Shown in pieces: positions 1 through 11,800 of a DNA stretch of 64,000 nucleotides (within the stretch, counting starts at the first letter, position 1; each line of letters starts with the position of its first letter). Source of the DNA: Anastatus disparis (Eukaryota; Arthropoda; Insecta; Hymenoptera; Eupelmidae); contig JAFFSR010000097.1 in assembly GCA_017163975.1 (NCBI GenBank), forward strand, positions 496,001 through 560,000, written 5' to 3'. Position numbers and translations under genes: made by a program. A model generated the notes under the pieces. That model had not been told where the DNA came from. It made no database searches and worked only from the letters and a program-made list of their open reading frames with translations.

Positions 1-59
1 TTCGATTTTGGTTTTTGTTGGTATTGGATCCTAAATGGGCCTAAAATCATATCTAAAAA

Positions 60-325
60 AAACAATTGAAATGCAATATAAAAATTGAATTCAAAAGATA
101 TATTTAATTTATTAAAAGTTTAAATGCAATAAAATCCATCCTTAAGTTATTAAAATTTGAATATAATGAATCAATTTATTTAAAAAAAGTATTTAAGTTA
201 TTCAAATTCACATGCTATAAGAAATTAAATTTAAAAAAGAAATATTCAATATTCAAACTTACATGTAATGAAAAATAAATTCGAAAAGAAATATTTCATT
301 TTTTTATATTTACATATAACAAAAA
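60..325. repeat. Degenerate 50-bp tandem repeat, left block
   Basis: AT-rich degenerate copies of a unit containing TTCAAACTTACATGTAATG followed by an A-rich stretch. The TTCAA landmark recurs at about 203, 253 and 303, a 50-bp spacing. The same unit reappears as a cleaner array at 2505-2925 and as a fragment near 55.0 kb. No coding potential. Confidence 0.7.
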
Positions 326-640
326 AACGCTGCCAAGTGCTTTGGCGGAATGCTTTCTCATAGAGCTCTTTGAGTTTCATTATTTTTTTATATTTATTTA
401 AATGTGATTTTAATATAAAAAAATTGTCCATCATTAATATTTATTCATTTTGTACTTTATAAATTTTGAATATATATGCTAGTTGATTGCCTTTTCAACA
501 TTTTGTTTGGGTTAAATGTTAGCTTTTAAAGTGTTTAATTTTGTTGACTTTAGCTAGCCTTATACATAGGTTCGAATTTATTATTTTTGTTATCTTGTGG
601 ATATCTTTTTATCACGACTAAGCTTGGTAAATCCAAGTAG
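325..640. other. AT-rich spacer, no gene seen
   Basis: Unique AT-rich DNA between the 50-bp repeat block and the ~165-bp array. It holds GCTTTCTCATAGAGC near 350-366, which resembles the hairpin at 2481-2501. Nothing else recognisable. Confidence 0.5.
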
Positions 641-2345
641 TCAATTTTAGTAACGGTAATTAAATTCAGTAGTACTATTATAAATTTTCAAGAGTAACTC
701 AGAAAACAAAAGAAGTGATCAAAAAGCTACGCTAATAAAATTATTTATTTAAAACTTGGTTTATAAAGACAGTAGCAAATAACTTGTATACAAATTTTAG
801 AGTAATTCTATCAAGTACTTTACGTAAAATGGAAAAATACTGAAATATGAAAATTTTTTAAGAAAATTTTTAAAATTTTCTAAAAAGAAAACTACGCTAA
901 AAAGATCGGTTTATAAAAGTTATCCTTCTTTTGGCAGATGCAAATTATTCCCATGGAAATCTCAAAGCAAACTCATCAATTAACTTACGTAAAATACAAA
1001 AAAAAAATTAAAAATCGAAAATTTTTTCAAATTCTTAAAATGGCTCTATAATAAAAAAATACACTATGAATACAAATTTTCTATAGCTTCCCGCCTAGTT
1101 ATACAAAAACATAGATGGTATACAAAATTTGAAGCAAATCCATAGAGTAATTTTCGAGATCTAACTGGTTAAATAAATAACATTTTCTTTTCAAAATTTC
1201 TTTTTAAAAATTTTAAAAATGCTCTAAAATTAAAACTACGCTATGAAAATCAATTTTTGAAAATTTCCCTTCTTTTGGCAGTCGCAAATAATTTCCCTGT
1301 AATTTTTAGAACAAATCTATCGAGTACTTTACGAAGAATAAAAAAAATAAGAAAAGAAGAATCAAAATTTTTTTTTAAATCTTTAAAATTCTCTAAAATT
1401 GTAACCACTCTAAGAAAATTAGTTTCCAAAAGCTAATTTTTTTCAGACAATAGCGAATTAATTGTATGAAAATTTTGGAGAAAATTTATAGTATGGTTAA
1501 CGCAAAAAAGAAAATAAATGAAAAATAAAAATTTTTTTGAAAATTTTCAAAGTGTTCTAAAATTAAAACTGCGCTGAGAAAATTAGTATTCCAAAGCTTG
1601 TTTTCTTCAGATAGTAGCGAATTAATTGCATACAAATTTTGGAGCAAATCAATCAAATGGTTTTCGTAAAATAAAAAAAAATTAAAAATAAAAATTTTTT
1701 AAAAAATTTTAAAAATGCTCTAAAATTAAAAGTGCGCTAAGAAAATTAGTTTACAAAATTTTTAATAATTTTGGCAGTCGAAATAAAGTTCCATACAAAT
1801 TTTCGAACAAATTCTTCGAGTAGTTTACGTAAAATACAAAAAAAATGAAAAATCGAAATTTTTTAAAAATTCTTAAAATGATTCTAAAAAAAAAACTGCG
1901 CTAAGAAAACCAATTCCCAATAGCTTCCGCACCAGTTCATCAAAAAATTGAATTGTATGGAAAATTTGAAGTAAATCCATCGAGTAGTTTTTAAGATTTT
2001 ATTGGCTTAATAAATAGAAACATTTTTTTCAAAAATTTCAAAATGCTCTAAAATTAAAACTGAGCTAAGAAAATCAGTTTTTAAAAATTTATTTTATCCG
2101 GGCAATCAGAAATAAATTCCATGCAAATTTTGAAGCAAATTCATCGAGTAGTAAACAAAAAAAAACCAAAAAACGAAAAATCGAATTTTTTTTTTATTTT
2201 TTAAAAAAACTTTAAAATGAAAACTACGGTGGAAGAACCAAATTATCAATAGCTTCCCAGCAAGTTAATCACAAAACTAAATTCCATGCAAAATTAGAAG
2301 CAAATCCATCGAGTAGTTCTCGAGATACAGCTTACTAACTGAATT
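640..2345. repeat. ~165-bp diverged tandem array, about 10 units
   Basis: The landmark CTRCGCTA (variants CTGCGCTA, CTGAGCTA) recurs at about 727, 892, 1060, 1236, 1404, 1569, 1732, 1896, 2060 and 2224, a spacing of 163-176 bp. Each unit also carries a GGCAGT(C/A) segment and a segment like GCAAATCCATCGAGTAGTTT. Units are visibly diverged, so the array is old. No open reading frame of note. Confidence 0.85.
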
Positions 2346-2348
2346 CAT

Positions 2349-2352
<4 letters not shown>

Positions 2353-2379
<27 letters not shown>
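2353..2379. repeat. (AC)n microsatellite
   Basis: Uninterrupted AC dinucleotide run immediately distal to the ~165-bp array. Confidence 0.97.
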
Positions 2380-2383
<4 letters not shown>

Positions 2384-2480
2384 TACAGACATTTTCTGGA
2401 AACCACTTTTTTCGACTCACTGAGTTCAAATATGTACAAATTAATGAAAAAATAGAAAAAAATTTTTTTTACCGATACAA

Positions 2481-2501
2481 TGCTTTCTCTATGAGAAAGC
2501 A
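2481..2501. repeat. Perfect short hairpin
   Basis: TGCTTTCTC-TAT-GAGAAAGCA, a 9-bp perfect stem with a 3-nt loop. It lies at the boundary between the ~165-bp array module and the 50-bp array. A related half-site occurs near 350. Confidence 0.8.
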
Positions 2502-2504
2502 AAA

Positions 2505-2925
2505 TGAATCTAAAGAGAAATATCTAATATTCAAATTTACATGTAATAAATAAATAAATTCAAAAAGAAATATTTTATATTCAAACTTACATGTTATAAA
2601 AAATGAATTTAAAAAGAAATATTTAAACTATTCAAATTTACATGTAATAAAAAAATGAATCTAAAAAGAAATATCTAATATTTAAATCTATATGTAATAA
2701 AAAAAATGAATTAAAAAAGAAATATTTAACATTCAACCTTACATTTAATAAAAAATGTATTTGAAAAGTAATATTAAAATTATTCAAATTAACATGTAAT
2801 GAAAATGAATTAAAAAAAAATATTTAATTTATTCAAATTTATATGTAATAAAAAATAAATTTTTAAAGGAATATTCAATATTCAAATTTTCATGTAATAA
2901 AACATGAATTTAAAAGAAACTGAGG
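2505..2925. repeat. 50-bp tandem repeat, right block
   Basis: Eight copies with the TTCAAATTTACATGTAAT landmark at about 2531, 2581, 2632, 2682, 2733, 2783, 2832 and 2882 (49-51 bp spacing). Same family as the block at 60-325. Confidence 0.9.
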
Positions 2926-3832
2926 GGCAAGCGCGCCAATCCCCATCTCGCTTCCATGACTGTAAAAAAAATATTCAAGAATTTGCAATTTTTTAAATAA
3001 TTTTTATTTAAAATACTAAATAATTTTAATTTTTCAAAAGTTGTTTTCAGGTTAATATTCAGTGATCTTTTAAGGAAACTAATCCTCTTCATAAATTTCT
3101 TCAAATGTATTTGCAGAAAAAATAATTATGATTTTTCTAAGTAGATTAATAAATAAAAAGAATACCTGCGTTGACTGTAAAATAATGAATTAAAAAATAG
3201 TTCAATTAGTCTATAGTTCTATTAATCAAACGTTTTTTTTTCTTTTTTTATCGATATTCCAATGTTTTTTATTAAAAAATTTTTTTTTTCAGACGTTTCA
3301 ATGTAAACAATATTAAAGTTTTTTAATATCTATTTTTTCTATCATATAAAACTTTTTTAACTCTATTAAAACATTTTATAAAGTTTATTTTTTGTTTATT
3401 AAATTTTTATTACCCATTAAGACCAGGGTTGAAATTATTGAATATACTGACTAAAACATCTTAATTTTTAATCTCAAAAAAATAGAATAGAATTAAATTA
3501 AAATACTTGACGTTATTTTTTTTAACATCGCTAACATTTTCAAAAGTAATGTAACGTAACTTTTTTTATGCACAAGTTGTACATATGCATAAAATAAGAA
3601 TCTCATATAATCTTAAAAATAAATCATAGAAAAAAAAATTTATTTTTCACAAAATTGGAAGGCTGCAGAGGCTGAGGTAGGTGATAAGACAACATTGATG
3701 AGATTGATTTGAGGCTTACGTCTATATAATATATTCGACTACAGCTAACTATTAACTGACTTCTAGCTAACACGTATAAACGGATAATATACATATATAG
3801 AACATCTCATCAAAATCATGGTAATATATATG

Positions 3833-3836
<4 letters not shown>
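2926..3836. other. AT-rich DNA, no gene seen
   Basis: No convincing coding sequence, RNA gene or terminal inverted repeat was found. GGCTTACGTCTATATAATAT near 3714 recurs near 54,726, so this edge may be a dispersed repeat. Confidence 0.5.

Positions 3837-3908
<72 letters not shown>
3837..3908. repeat. (TA)n followed by (GATA)n, probable LINE 3' tail
   Basis: TA run to about 3875, then GATA repeats to 3908, directly abutting sequence that is shared with 52.68-52.84 kb. In both places the shared sequence ends in a GATA/GATATA microsatellite. This is what a LINE with a microsatellite-like 3' tail would leave on the minus strand. Confidence 0.75.
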
Positions 3909-4679
3909 TTGATTTATTTTGTAAAAAGAGTACAAAAAGGCGTTTAATACATGAAACAACGAGTAATAATTATATATAAAGTATTGCGCATAATAAGATA
4001 AGGTATCACAGTCAAATATTAAAATTAATACATTATACTGTATCAGTAAGTCACCATACAAAAGTGATATCACAGACTATTGTAAATACACGCAGAAAAC
4101 AAGAAAACATAAATTACAATAAAAAACAGTCTTAAATATCTATCAGTCATAGAATTAAAATCAAATAACGTAATATAAAAGAGGAATCACTGTCATGACA
4201 TCAATAAAAATAAAATTGGACAATATTATAAAAATAAAATTAGACAATACAACAACAAAGTAATAATAAATAATTGAAAAAAAAATGATAACATTTAAAA
4301 AATAAAAACTTGATACTGAAGATGTCATGAATAAAAAAATAATTCTAATAAAACAGAACCACTCATTCTTTCCGTATTCATTCATCCATCATTCACGCTA
4401 ATAAATACATTCACACCTTAAATCTATATATAGGACAAAACAAAATAAATCAACATAAAAAATTAAAATACTTAAAATTAAGTTAATTCGAGGTCGAGTA
4501 AGTACCTCCTCAAAGCCAACTTAAACCTGCCGAGCGATAGAAGATTTTTTATATCAGCAGGCAGAGAGTACCAAAAATGCATACCTTGAACTTGAACGGA
4601 ATTTCTTCCAGTCTCAGTATGCATGGAGGGCACTGCGAAATCCTTAATCTCCCCCCTAGTGGCTACCCTAGGTACATAT

Positions 4680-4877
4680 CTAGAAGAGACTCACTAGATA
4701 CTCGGGAGTATTCATGCGCACGATTTTGCACATAAGTACAGCCATAAAATACTGTCTCCTTGAATCAGTACGCAGCCAACCAAGCGCAGCTCTATGAGGA
4801 GAGATATGATCGCCCATTCCTACGCCTAATACATATCTCACACATGAATTTTGTATTATTTGTAATTGTCTTCTCAA
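4680..4877 (-). pseudogene. LINE RT C-terminal segment
   Basis: 65 residues matching the post-RT region of Jockey/CR1-type ORF2 proteins: an IQNSCVRYVLG stretch followed by ISPHRAALGWL and a YFMAVLMCKI helix. It continues the RT core after a frame change and lies just before the 3' UTR. Confidence 0.75.
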
Positions 4878-5076
4878 CCCCTGCGAAGCATCAAGCAGAA
4901 CTACTGAGCAGTAGACGAGGTGCGGAAACAGCAGGGCGGCTGCGAGTTATTTACGCAGGGCCTCAGTGGTGTACCAACGAAAAAACCGTAAACTATACAT
5001 TGTCCTATTAAATTTTTAGTCACCATATTAATGTGCGGCTCCCATAACAACTTAGCATCAAGAACAACACCAAGGC

Positions 5077-5682
5077 TCATAACGGTATCAGAGAAAGATA
5101 TGCCGACACCTCAATCGTTCTCGGCTCACTAGCATAAAAGTCATTAATAAATCGACTACTGCCAAAAACGATCGCCTTAGTTTTGCTTGCATTTAACGTG
5201 AGAAAAGCATCGACAGCCCATCCCGACACCATCCTGGTCGCCCTCCACATAATATGAATAACTTCATTCAGATGTTCATAAGGGACCTGAGCATAGATTT
5301 GGAGGTCATTAGCATATAATATGTGCTCGGCGAAACAGGGGTCGAGCGTGTCACGTATGTTCTTAATGTAAAGGCAAAACAACAGAGGCCCCAGCACTGA
5401 ACCCTGTGAAACTCCCAAGTTAGTTATTAGCCAATCCAAATTCTCTTTTAAATGTATAGAAACCATTTGTTTCCTACATGATAAATAGGACCTAACCCTG
5501 GAAAACCCCATCGATCTAAGCCTCGCAAGCAATTTGGAAGGGGAGATCGTGTGGAATGCCTTACTAAAGTCAAATAGAAGTAGTATCGTGGCAAGTTTCT
5601 TGTCAAGACCTAATCTTACATCGTCTGTAAGTTTAAGTATGGCAGTCTGCATAGAATAATGCTCTCTCAAGCCAATCTGCAA
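5077..5682 (-). pseudogene. LINE reverse transcriptase core
   Basis: 201-residue open segment of non-LTR reverse transcriptase. Visible motifs in order: LFDFSKAFHTI (RT motif A region, with the catalytic Asp), SQGSVLGPLLF (motif B), and LYANDLQIYAQ where YADD is expected. Asp-to-Asn in the first Asp of the YxDD box would abolish polymerisation. Followed by LNASKTKAIVFG, the usual post-catalytic segment. Its upstream continuation (5840-6127, with GEHLVTLFNSFFARGVFP) and downstream continuation (4680-4877, with IQNSCVRYVLG and ISPHRAALGWL) are in other frames, confirming decay. Confidence 0.85.
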
Positions 5683-5839
5683 AAAGTCAAGTATTTTGTG
5701 TCATAATATACTCTTGCAGTTGATCATGGGCAATCTTCTCGAGAACCTTTGAAAGAAAACATAATATTGCTATGGGCCTAAAATCTTTAGACATTTTTGA
5801 TGCAGGGCACTTCTTTAAAGGCACAATGCGTGTACGCTT

Positions 5840-6512
5840 TCAAAGGCAAGGGAAGACCCCCCGCGCAAAAAAGGAATTGAACAGAGTCACAAGATGCTCT
5901 CCAATAACCAGTAGTGCTTTAAGTATCACATTCTGCGCGATACCATCCTCGCCACAAGCCTGTGATGAAAAATGCCAAATCGCAAGAATTACATCATTAA
6001 TATTAATTGGCTTAAAGGCAAAGTCACTTTCACTACATTTAGAAAGAATCCTTTTACGTTCCGCAGTATCATCGTGTGACTGAAACCCCTGCAAAATGTG
6101 CATTAAGCTCGTCTGAAGAGAATCCATTCAAGTCCCCTTGAGGTCCGGACAGGAGTCCCAGGTCTTTTAACTCCTTCCAGACATTACCTCTAGCAAGAGC
6201 ATCGAACAGTCTATTATGATAATAATTTCTTTTAGCTTGTTTCGTCTGTTTCTCTATTGTTTTACGCAATTACAAAAATTCGGAGAGATATCGCTTCTCC
6301 TTCGTCCGTTTGAATTTACGATACGTGGCATCTCTCTTGTGCTGCATCTGCGACAGCTCTTTATCTATCCAAGGAAATTTATCTTTACCAATTTTAAGTG
6401 TTTTCAGTTGAGCCAGATTTTGTATTGCTGTCGTAAGGTTGTTACAGAGGCAGTCAGGTACTGTACCAACTGTAAATGGTGTCCAATCACAGCCGGCCAA
6501 ACTCTGTATCAA
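5840..6512 (-). pseudogene. LINE linker and RT N-terminal segment, frameshifted
   Basis: Three overlapping minus-strand open segments (6270-6512, 6069-6269, 5840-6127) cover the region between endonuclease and RT. Recognisable pieces are FPWIDKELSQMQHKRDATYR (pre-RT linker) and GEHLVTLFNSFFARGVFP (RT motif 0/1 region). Frame changes between them show decay. Confidence 0.75.
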
Positions 6513-6699
6513 TAAGTTTGGACAGATATCTTTATAATTCCTATACTTAATTATTTTATTATCTGTCTTGATATGATTATAAGAAATACATACATCAATT
6601 AAGTTGTGCCGACAGTGAAAATTCGCCGGTAAGTTGCGTGCGTCAAGTACTGTGTCATTATCGTTAACAAGAATCAGGTCATTCCACGTGTGAAACGTT

Positions 6700-7175
6700 T
6701 AATGTACTCCTGCAGTTGGTCATGGGCGATCTTCTCAAGAACCTTTGAAAGAAAACATAAGATGGCTATTCTGCCGTCCAAAGTGTAAAAGTGGTTAACT
6801 ACATTGGAATCCCATTGGAGTTAAGGTTTCCTTACTTTGGACGGCAGTATAGGCCTAAAATTTTTTGGCTGCTTAGGTGCAGCACACTTTTTCAATGGTA
6901 TAATACGTGCTTGCTTCCAATGGCAAGGAAAGACCCCCCGTGCAAAATAGAAGTTAAACAGAGTCACAAAATGTTCACCATTAAATGGTAGAGCTTTAAC
7001 TATCACGCTTTACGGAATGCCATCCTCACCACAAGCCTGTGAGGAAAAATGTGATATTGCAAGAATAACATCATTAAAACTTATTGGTTTGAAGGTAAAC
7101 CCACTTTCATTGCATCGTCCTGCGGCGAGACTGACATCCCAGCGAAATGTGCATTGAGCTTATCCAGAGCGCTAA
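6700..7175 (-). mobile_element. Second, older fragment of the same LINE family
   Basis: The sequence parallels 5700-6120 of the neighbouring copy (shared GGTCATGGGCGATCTTCT, CAAGGAAAGACCCCC). Its minus-strand reading MIVKALPFNGEHFVTLFNFY matches the RT N-terminal region, with breaks. It is interrupted by the small foldback at 6770-6847. Confidence 0.8.
6770..6847. mobile_element. 78-bp miniature foldback element
   Basis: Terminal inverted repeats CTGCCGTCCAAAGT / ACTTTGGACGGCAG enclose a ~50-bp centre. TAT lies on both sides (6767-6769 and 6848-6850). The paralogous LINE copy at about 5771-5780 reads straight through this point (GCTATGGGCCT against GCTAT-insert-TATAGGCCT), giving a natural empty site and supporting a 3-bp target duplication. 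Confidence 0.85.
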
Positions 7176-7649
7176 AAAAATTTTAGAAATCTTAAATTTA
7201 CGGATGTATGAGTGCGTGGTGTTCTGATTTCCGCTCTTAAGCATCGATTTGCTAAAAACTTGGATAAAAGAAAAGGAATAGCTCAAGAAACAAAATATAC
7301 CCTGTGCTGATGTAAATTTTTACTCTGGGAGAGGTACTAATTCCAAGCAAAATGTTCCATTCTTGAGCGATTTGGGATTAAAAACTCTAATTTTTAAATA
7401 AAAATTAATTTTTTCAGAAAAAAATAATTCTATAAAAAACTGAGATCATATTAAATAAAATAAATAGATAGAGTAAAACACTTTTAATTTGCTGATTTAG
7501 GCATATTCCTAGCTGCTATAGAACTTAAATTATAACCACTTTAAGATGATCACAAATAACAGTTTTTCTCAACATTCAGCTTATTTATTAAATGATTATC
7601 ACTATGCAAAAAGTGAGGCCAATATTTATATTTTCATACATATATCGAG
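7176..7649. other. AT-rich DNA, no gene seen
   Basis: No coding or structural signal beyond low-complexity AT sequence. Confidence 0.5.
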
Positions 7650-7748
7650 TATGAGCCCCAGTTACTGTGCCTAAACCTCATTCTGTGCCTTACATGTATT
7701 TTAATGGAAAGTACAGCATAATGTTTAGGCACAGTAACCGGGACTCAT
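7650..7748. repeat. ~99-bp foldback (MITE-like hairpin)
   Basis: Arms TATGAGCCCCAGTTACTGTG.. (7650-7676) and their reverse complement ending at about 7748 match over ~27 bp with two mismatches, around a ~45-nt loop. Flanking duplication not obvious. Confidence 0.75.
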
Positions 7749-8005
7749 ATCCTATTTACATGAATTATATTGATTTATATTATATAAAATTATATTATAT
7801 TGCATTATATATTATTTAATAATAAAATATATACTTCCAAACACGAAAAATATTATCATAAGAACAAATAATTCAGAGCGTATTGTGGTCTATATTCTAT
7901 TCTACATTATTGTCAGAAGATTCAAGATGTTTCAGGCTTCTATAATTATCCATAGTACTAAAATAGAGAAGATAGAACAAATAAAGCTCTAACTAAATGA
8001 TATGA

Positions 8006-8640
8006 TTAAGGATAAATAGTATCTATAGAGATGAAAGTACATAAAATTAAATTGTACCTCTCGAACAATTCTTGAAGATTATTGATTATTTCTCTATTCA
8101 TATAAAATTTCAAACAATTTCTAATGTAAACCAAAAATATTTTTGGATCGGAATAGTTTATAGCATAATTAAATACATTCATAATTCGATTTTCACGGCT
8201 GTTTTGCCGTGCATGATCCCTCATGTTTTTCCTATTAAGTTTATGCCATGCTTCACTGGAATCTACTAAATAGTAAGATATTGGCAATGTAAATTTACGG
8301 GCAATCTAGCATCCATGCATCAATACTTTGTGGGTTGTCAAGTTCATTCTAGCTCACTCGTATAAATTAAAGTACTGCTTATAAGTCTCGAGACAAATAT
8401 TCTCTAATTTATTTAAATCTACCTTCTGTTTGATCTTAAAAAATACTAAAATTTTTAAAATATTGCTAACAGAATTAATATCCAAATTCAAGCGATTCGC
8501 AAATAATTCTAGATGGCAAAAATATTTTCGAGCTATATTTCCAGTGTTTGTTGTTCCATGCCCTTGCAAACATAAATCGACTTTCACCCCGAGCTTATTA
8601 TGAGGTGTTTTTTGAACTTTTTGCTTGTGTTCATTAAATA
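8006..8640 (-). pseudogene. Transib-like exon 2 (C-terminus with candidate catalytic Glu)
   Basis: Begins at the inferred acceptor (8641/8640). The first codons are open and extend about 17 residues upstream of the first GTG at 8587. The GTTNTGNIARKYF segment aligns by eye with the NGNFARKL region of RAG1. A TGA and a TAG interrupt the frame, after which LPISYYLVDSSEAWHKL carries the presumptive catalytic Glu followed by a basic helix. The reading ends at 8006. Confidence 0.65.
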
Positions 8641-8849
8641 CTTGAATTAAGAAATTAAATCTAGTTATATTAAATGTAATGTGAGAAAAATAAAGGCATA
8701 GATATACACGGTTAGCTTTCTAAATTTATCAAGATATCAAACTTAATTTTTGGTCACTCAAAGTACATATAAGATATATCTTTCTTCATAACTTTTATAT
8801 ATACATATTAAAATATGAAAAAAGGTATAGCTTATATGGATCTTATATG
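8641..8849. other. Intron sequence left of the satellite
   Basis: AT-rich 209 bp between the inferred splice acceptor and the start of the GACA array. Nothing else seen. Confidence 0.5.
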
Positions 8850-11800
8850 CAGACAGACAGAGCCAGACAGACAGAGACAAACAGACAGACAGAGACTGAA
8901 GAAAACAGATAGACAGACAGGGACAGACAGAAAAAGACGAACAGACAGACAGAGACATATAGTAGGAGACAGACAGAAAGAGAGACAAACAAAGACAAAA
9001 TGACAGGAACAGACGCATGGACACAAACTAACAAAGACAGACGGACAGAGACGGAAAGACAGAGAAAGACAGACAGAGACAAACAGACAGGGATAGACAG
9101 AGACGGACAGGAAGAGACAAACAAAAAAAGACAGATGGACAGAGAAAGATGGACAGAGACAGAAGAACAGTGACAGACAGACAGAGACGAACAGACAAAG
9201 ACGGACAGACAGAGGCAGACAGATAGAAACAGACAGACAAACAGAAAAAGACAAACAGAGACAGACAGACAGAGACAGACAGACAGAGGCAGACAGATAT
9301 AGACAGACAGACAGAGGGGGACAAACAGACAGAGACGTACAAACAGAGACAGACTGACGTAGACAGACAGACAGAGACAAACAGACAAAGACAGACAGAG
9401 ACAGACAGACAGAAACATACAGACAGAGACAGACAGACAGAAACTGACAGACAGAGAAAAACAGACAGACAGAGATAGACAGACAGAGACAGACAGACAG
9501 AGACAGACAGACAGAGACAGACAGACAGAGACAGACAGACAGAGACAGACAGACAGAGACAGACAAACAAAGACAGGCAGAAAGATAACGACAGACATAG
9601 AATGACAGACAGAGACAAACAGGCAGAGACAGACAGAAACAAACAGACAGACAGAGACAGACAGACAGAGACAGACAAACAGAGACAGACAGACAGCAAC
9701 AGACGGACAGAGACAGACAATGAGACAGAGACAGACAGACAGAGACAGGCAGACAGAGACAGGCAGACAGAGACTGACGTAAGGCGTCAGACGGACAGAG
9801 ACGAACAGACAAGGACGAACGGACAGAGACAGAAAGAAAGAAACAGACAGACAGACAAAGACAGACAGACATCCAGACAGAGACAGCCAGAAACAAGACA
9901 GACAGACAAAGTTAGACAAACAGAGACAGGCGGACAGAGACAGACCAAAAGACAAAGACAGACAGACATAGTCAGACAGAGGCAGACAGACAGACAGACA
10001 GAGACAGACAGACAGAGACAGACATAGATAGACAGACAGACAGAGACAGACAGACAGAGACAGACAACGTTGGACAGCCAGAGATATACATACAGAGACA
10101 GACTGACAGAGACAAATAGACAAGGAGAGACAGACAGAGACAGGAAGACAGACAGAGACAGACACACCGACAGAGACAGATAGAAAAAGACGAACAGACA
10201 AAGACGGACAAGCAAAAACAGACAGACAAAAACTGAATGACAGAGACTTACAGACAGAGGCAGACAAACAGAGACAGACGGACAGAGACACACAGACTGG
10301 CAAATACAAGCAGACAGAGATAGACAGACAGAGACAGACAAACGGAGACCGACAAAAATAGACAGACAGACAGAGACTGACAGACAGAGATAGACATAAG
10401 GAGACAGACGGACAGAGACAAACAGACAAGGACGAACAGACAGAGACAGGCAGGAAGAAACAGACAGACAAAGACAGATAGACAGACAGAGACAGACAGA
10501 CAGAGACAGACAGACAGCAACAGAAAAACTAAGACAAAGAAACAGAGAGAGACAGACAGCGGAGATAGCCAGACAAAGACAGCCAGGCAGAGACAGACAG
10601 ACAGACAGAGATAAAAAGACACAGACAAAGACAGATAGACAGAGACAGACAGACAGCAACAGACGGACAGAATCAGACGAACAGAGACAAACAGAAAGAC
10701 AGAGACAGACAGACAGGGACAGACAGAAAGAAACAAACAGACAGAAACAGACAAACAGAGACAAAGAAACAGAGAGACAGACAGTGGAGATAGCCAGACA
10801 AAGACAGCCAGACAGAGACAGACAGACAGAGACAGACAGACAGAGAAAGACAGACAGAGACAGACAGGCAGAGACAGGCAGACAGAGACAGACAGACAGA
10901 CAGAGGAAGACAGACAGAGACAGGCAGACATAGACAGACAGACAGGGACAGACAGACAGAGACAGACAACGTTGGACAGGCGGAGATATACATACAGAGA
11001 CAGACAGACAGAGACAGACAGAAAGAAACAGACAGACAAAGATAGACAAACAGAGAAAGACAAACAGAGAACGACAGACAGAGACAGACAGACAGAGACA
11101 GACGCGGAGAGTGAGATAGACAGAGACAGACAGACAGAAAGACAGACAGAGACAGACTAACAGAGACAGACAAACAGAGACAGACAGACAGAGACGGACA
11201 AGCAGAGACAGACAGACAAAGACTGAATGACAGAGACTTACAGACAGAGGCAGACAAACAGAGACAGACAGACAGAGACACACAAACTGGCAAATGCAAG
11301 CAGACTGAGACAGAGAGACAGAGACAGACAAACAGGGACCGACAAAAATAGACAGACAGACAGAGACTGACAGACAGAGACAGACAGACACAGACAGACA
11401 GACAGAGACAGACAGACATAGACTGACAGGGACAGACAGACAGTTACATACAGACGGACAGAGAGAGACAGACAGAGACAGACAGGCAGAGACAGACAGA
11501 CAGAGGCAGACAGAAAAAGACAGACGGACAGACAACGTTGGACAGGCAGAGATAAACATACAGAGACAGACGGACAGACGAAGACAGACAGACAGAGATA
11601 AAAAGACACAGACAGAGACAGATAGACAGAGACAGACAGAAAGACAGAGACAGACAGACAGAGACAGACAGACAGAGACAGACAGACAGAGAAAGACAGA
11701 CGGAGACAGACAGACAGAGACAGGCAGACAAAGACAGACAGACAAAGACAGTTAAACAGAGACAGACGGTCAGAGACAGCTCGAAAGACAAAGACAGATA

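Larger units (their letters stand above)
3909..6698 (-). mobile_element. 5'-truncated non-LTR retrotransposon (Jockey/CR1-like group)
   Basis: Minus-strand LINE. Reading from high to low coordinates it holds the end of the endonuclease domain (about 6698-6513), the linker between endonuclease and reverse transcriptase (6512-6270), the RT N-terminal part (6269-5840), the RT core (5682-5077), a C-terminal segment (4877-4680) and a 3' UTR ending in (TATC)n. Several frameshifts separate the open segments, so it is dead. The 5' end is missing and abuts an older fragment of the same family at 6700-7175, as if it landed in it. Clade assignment is from motif style only. Confidence 0.85.
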
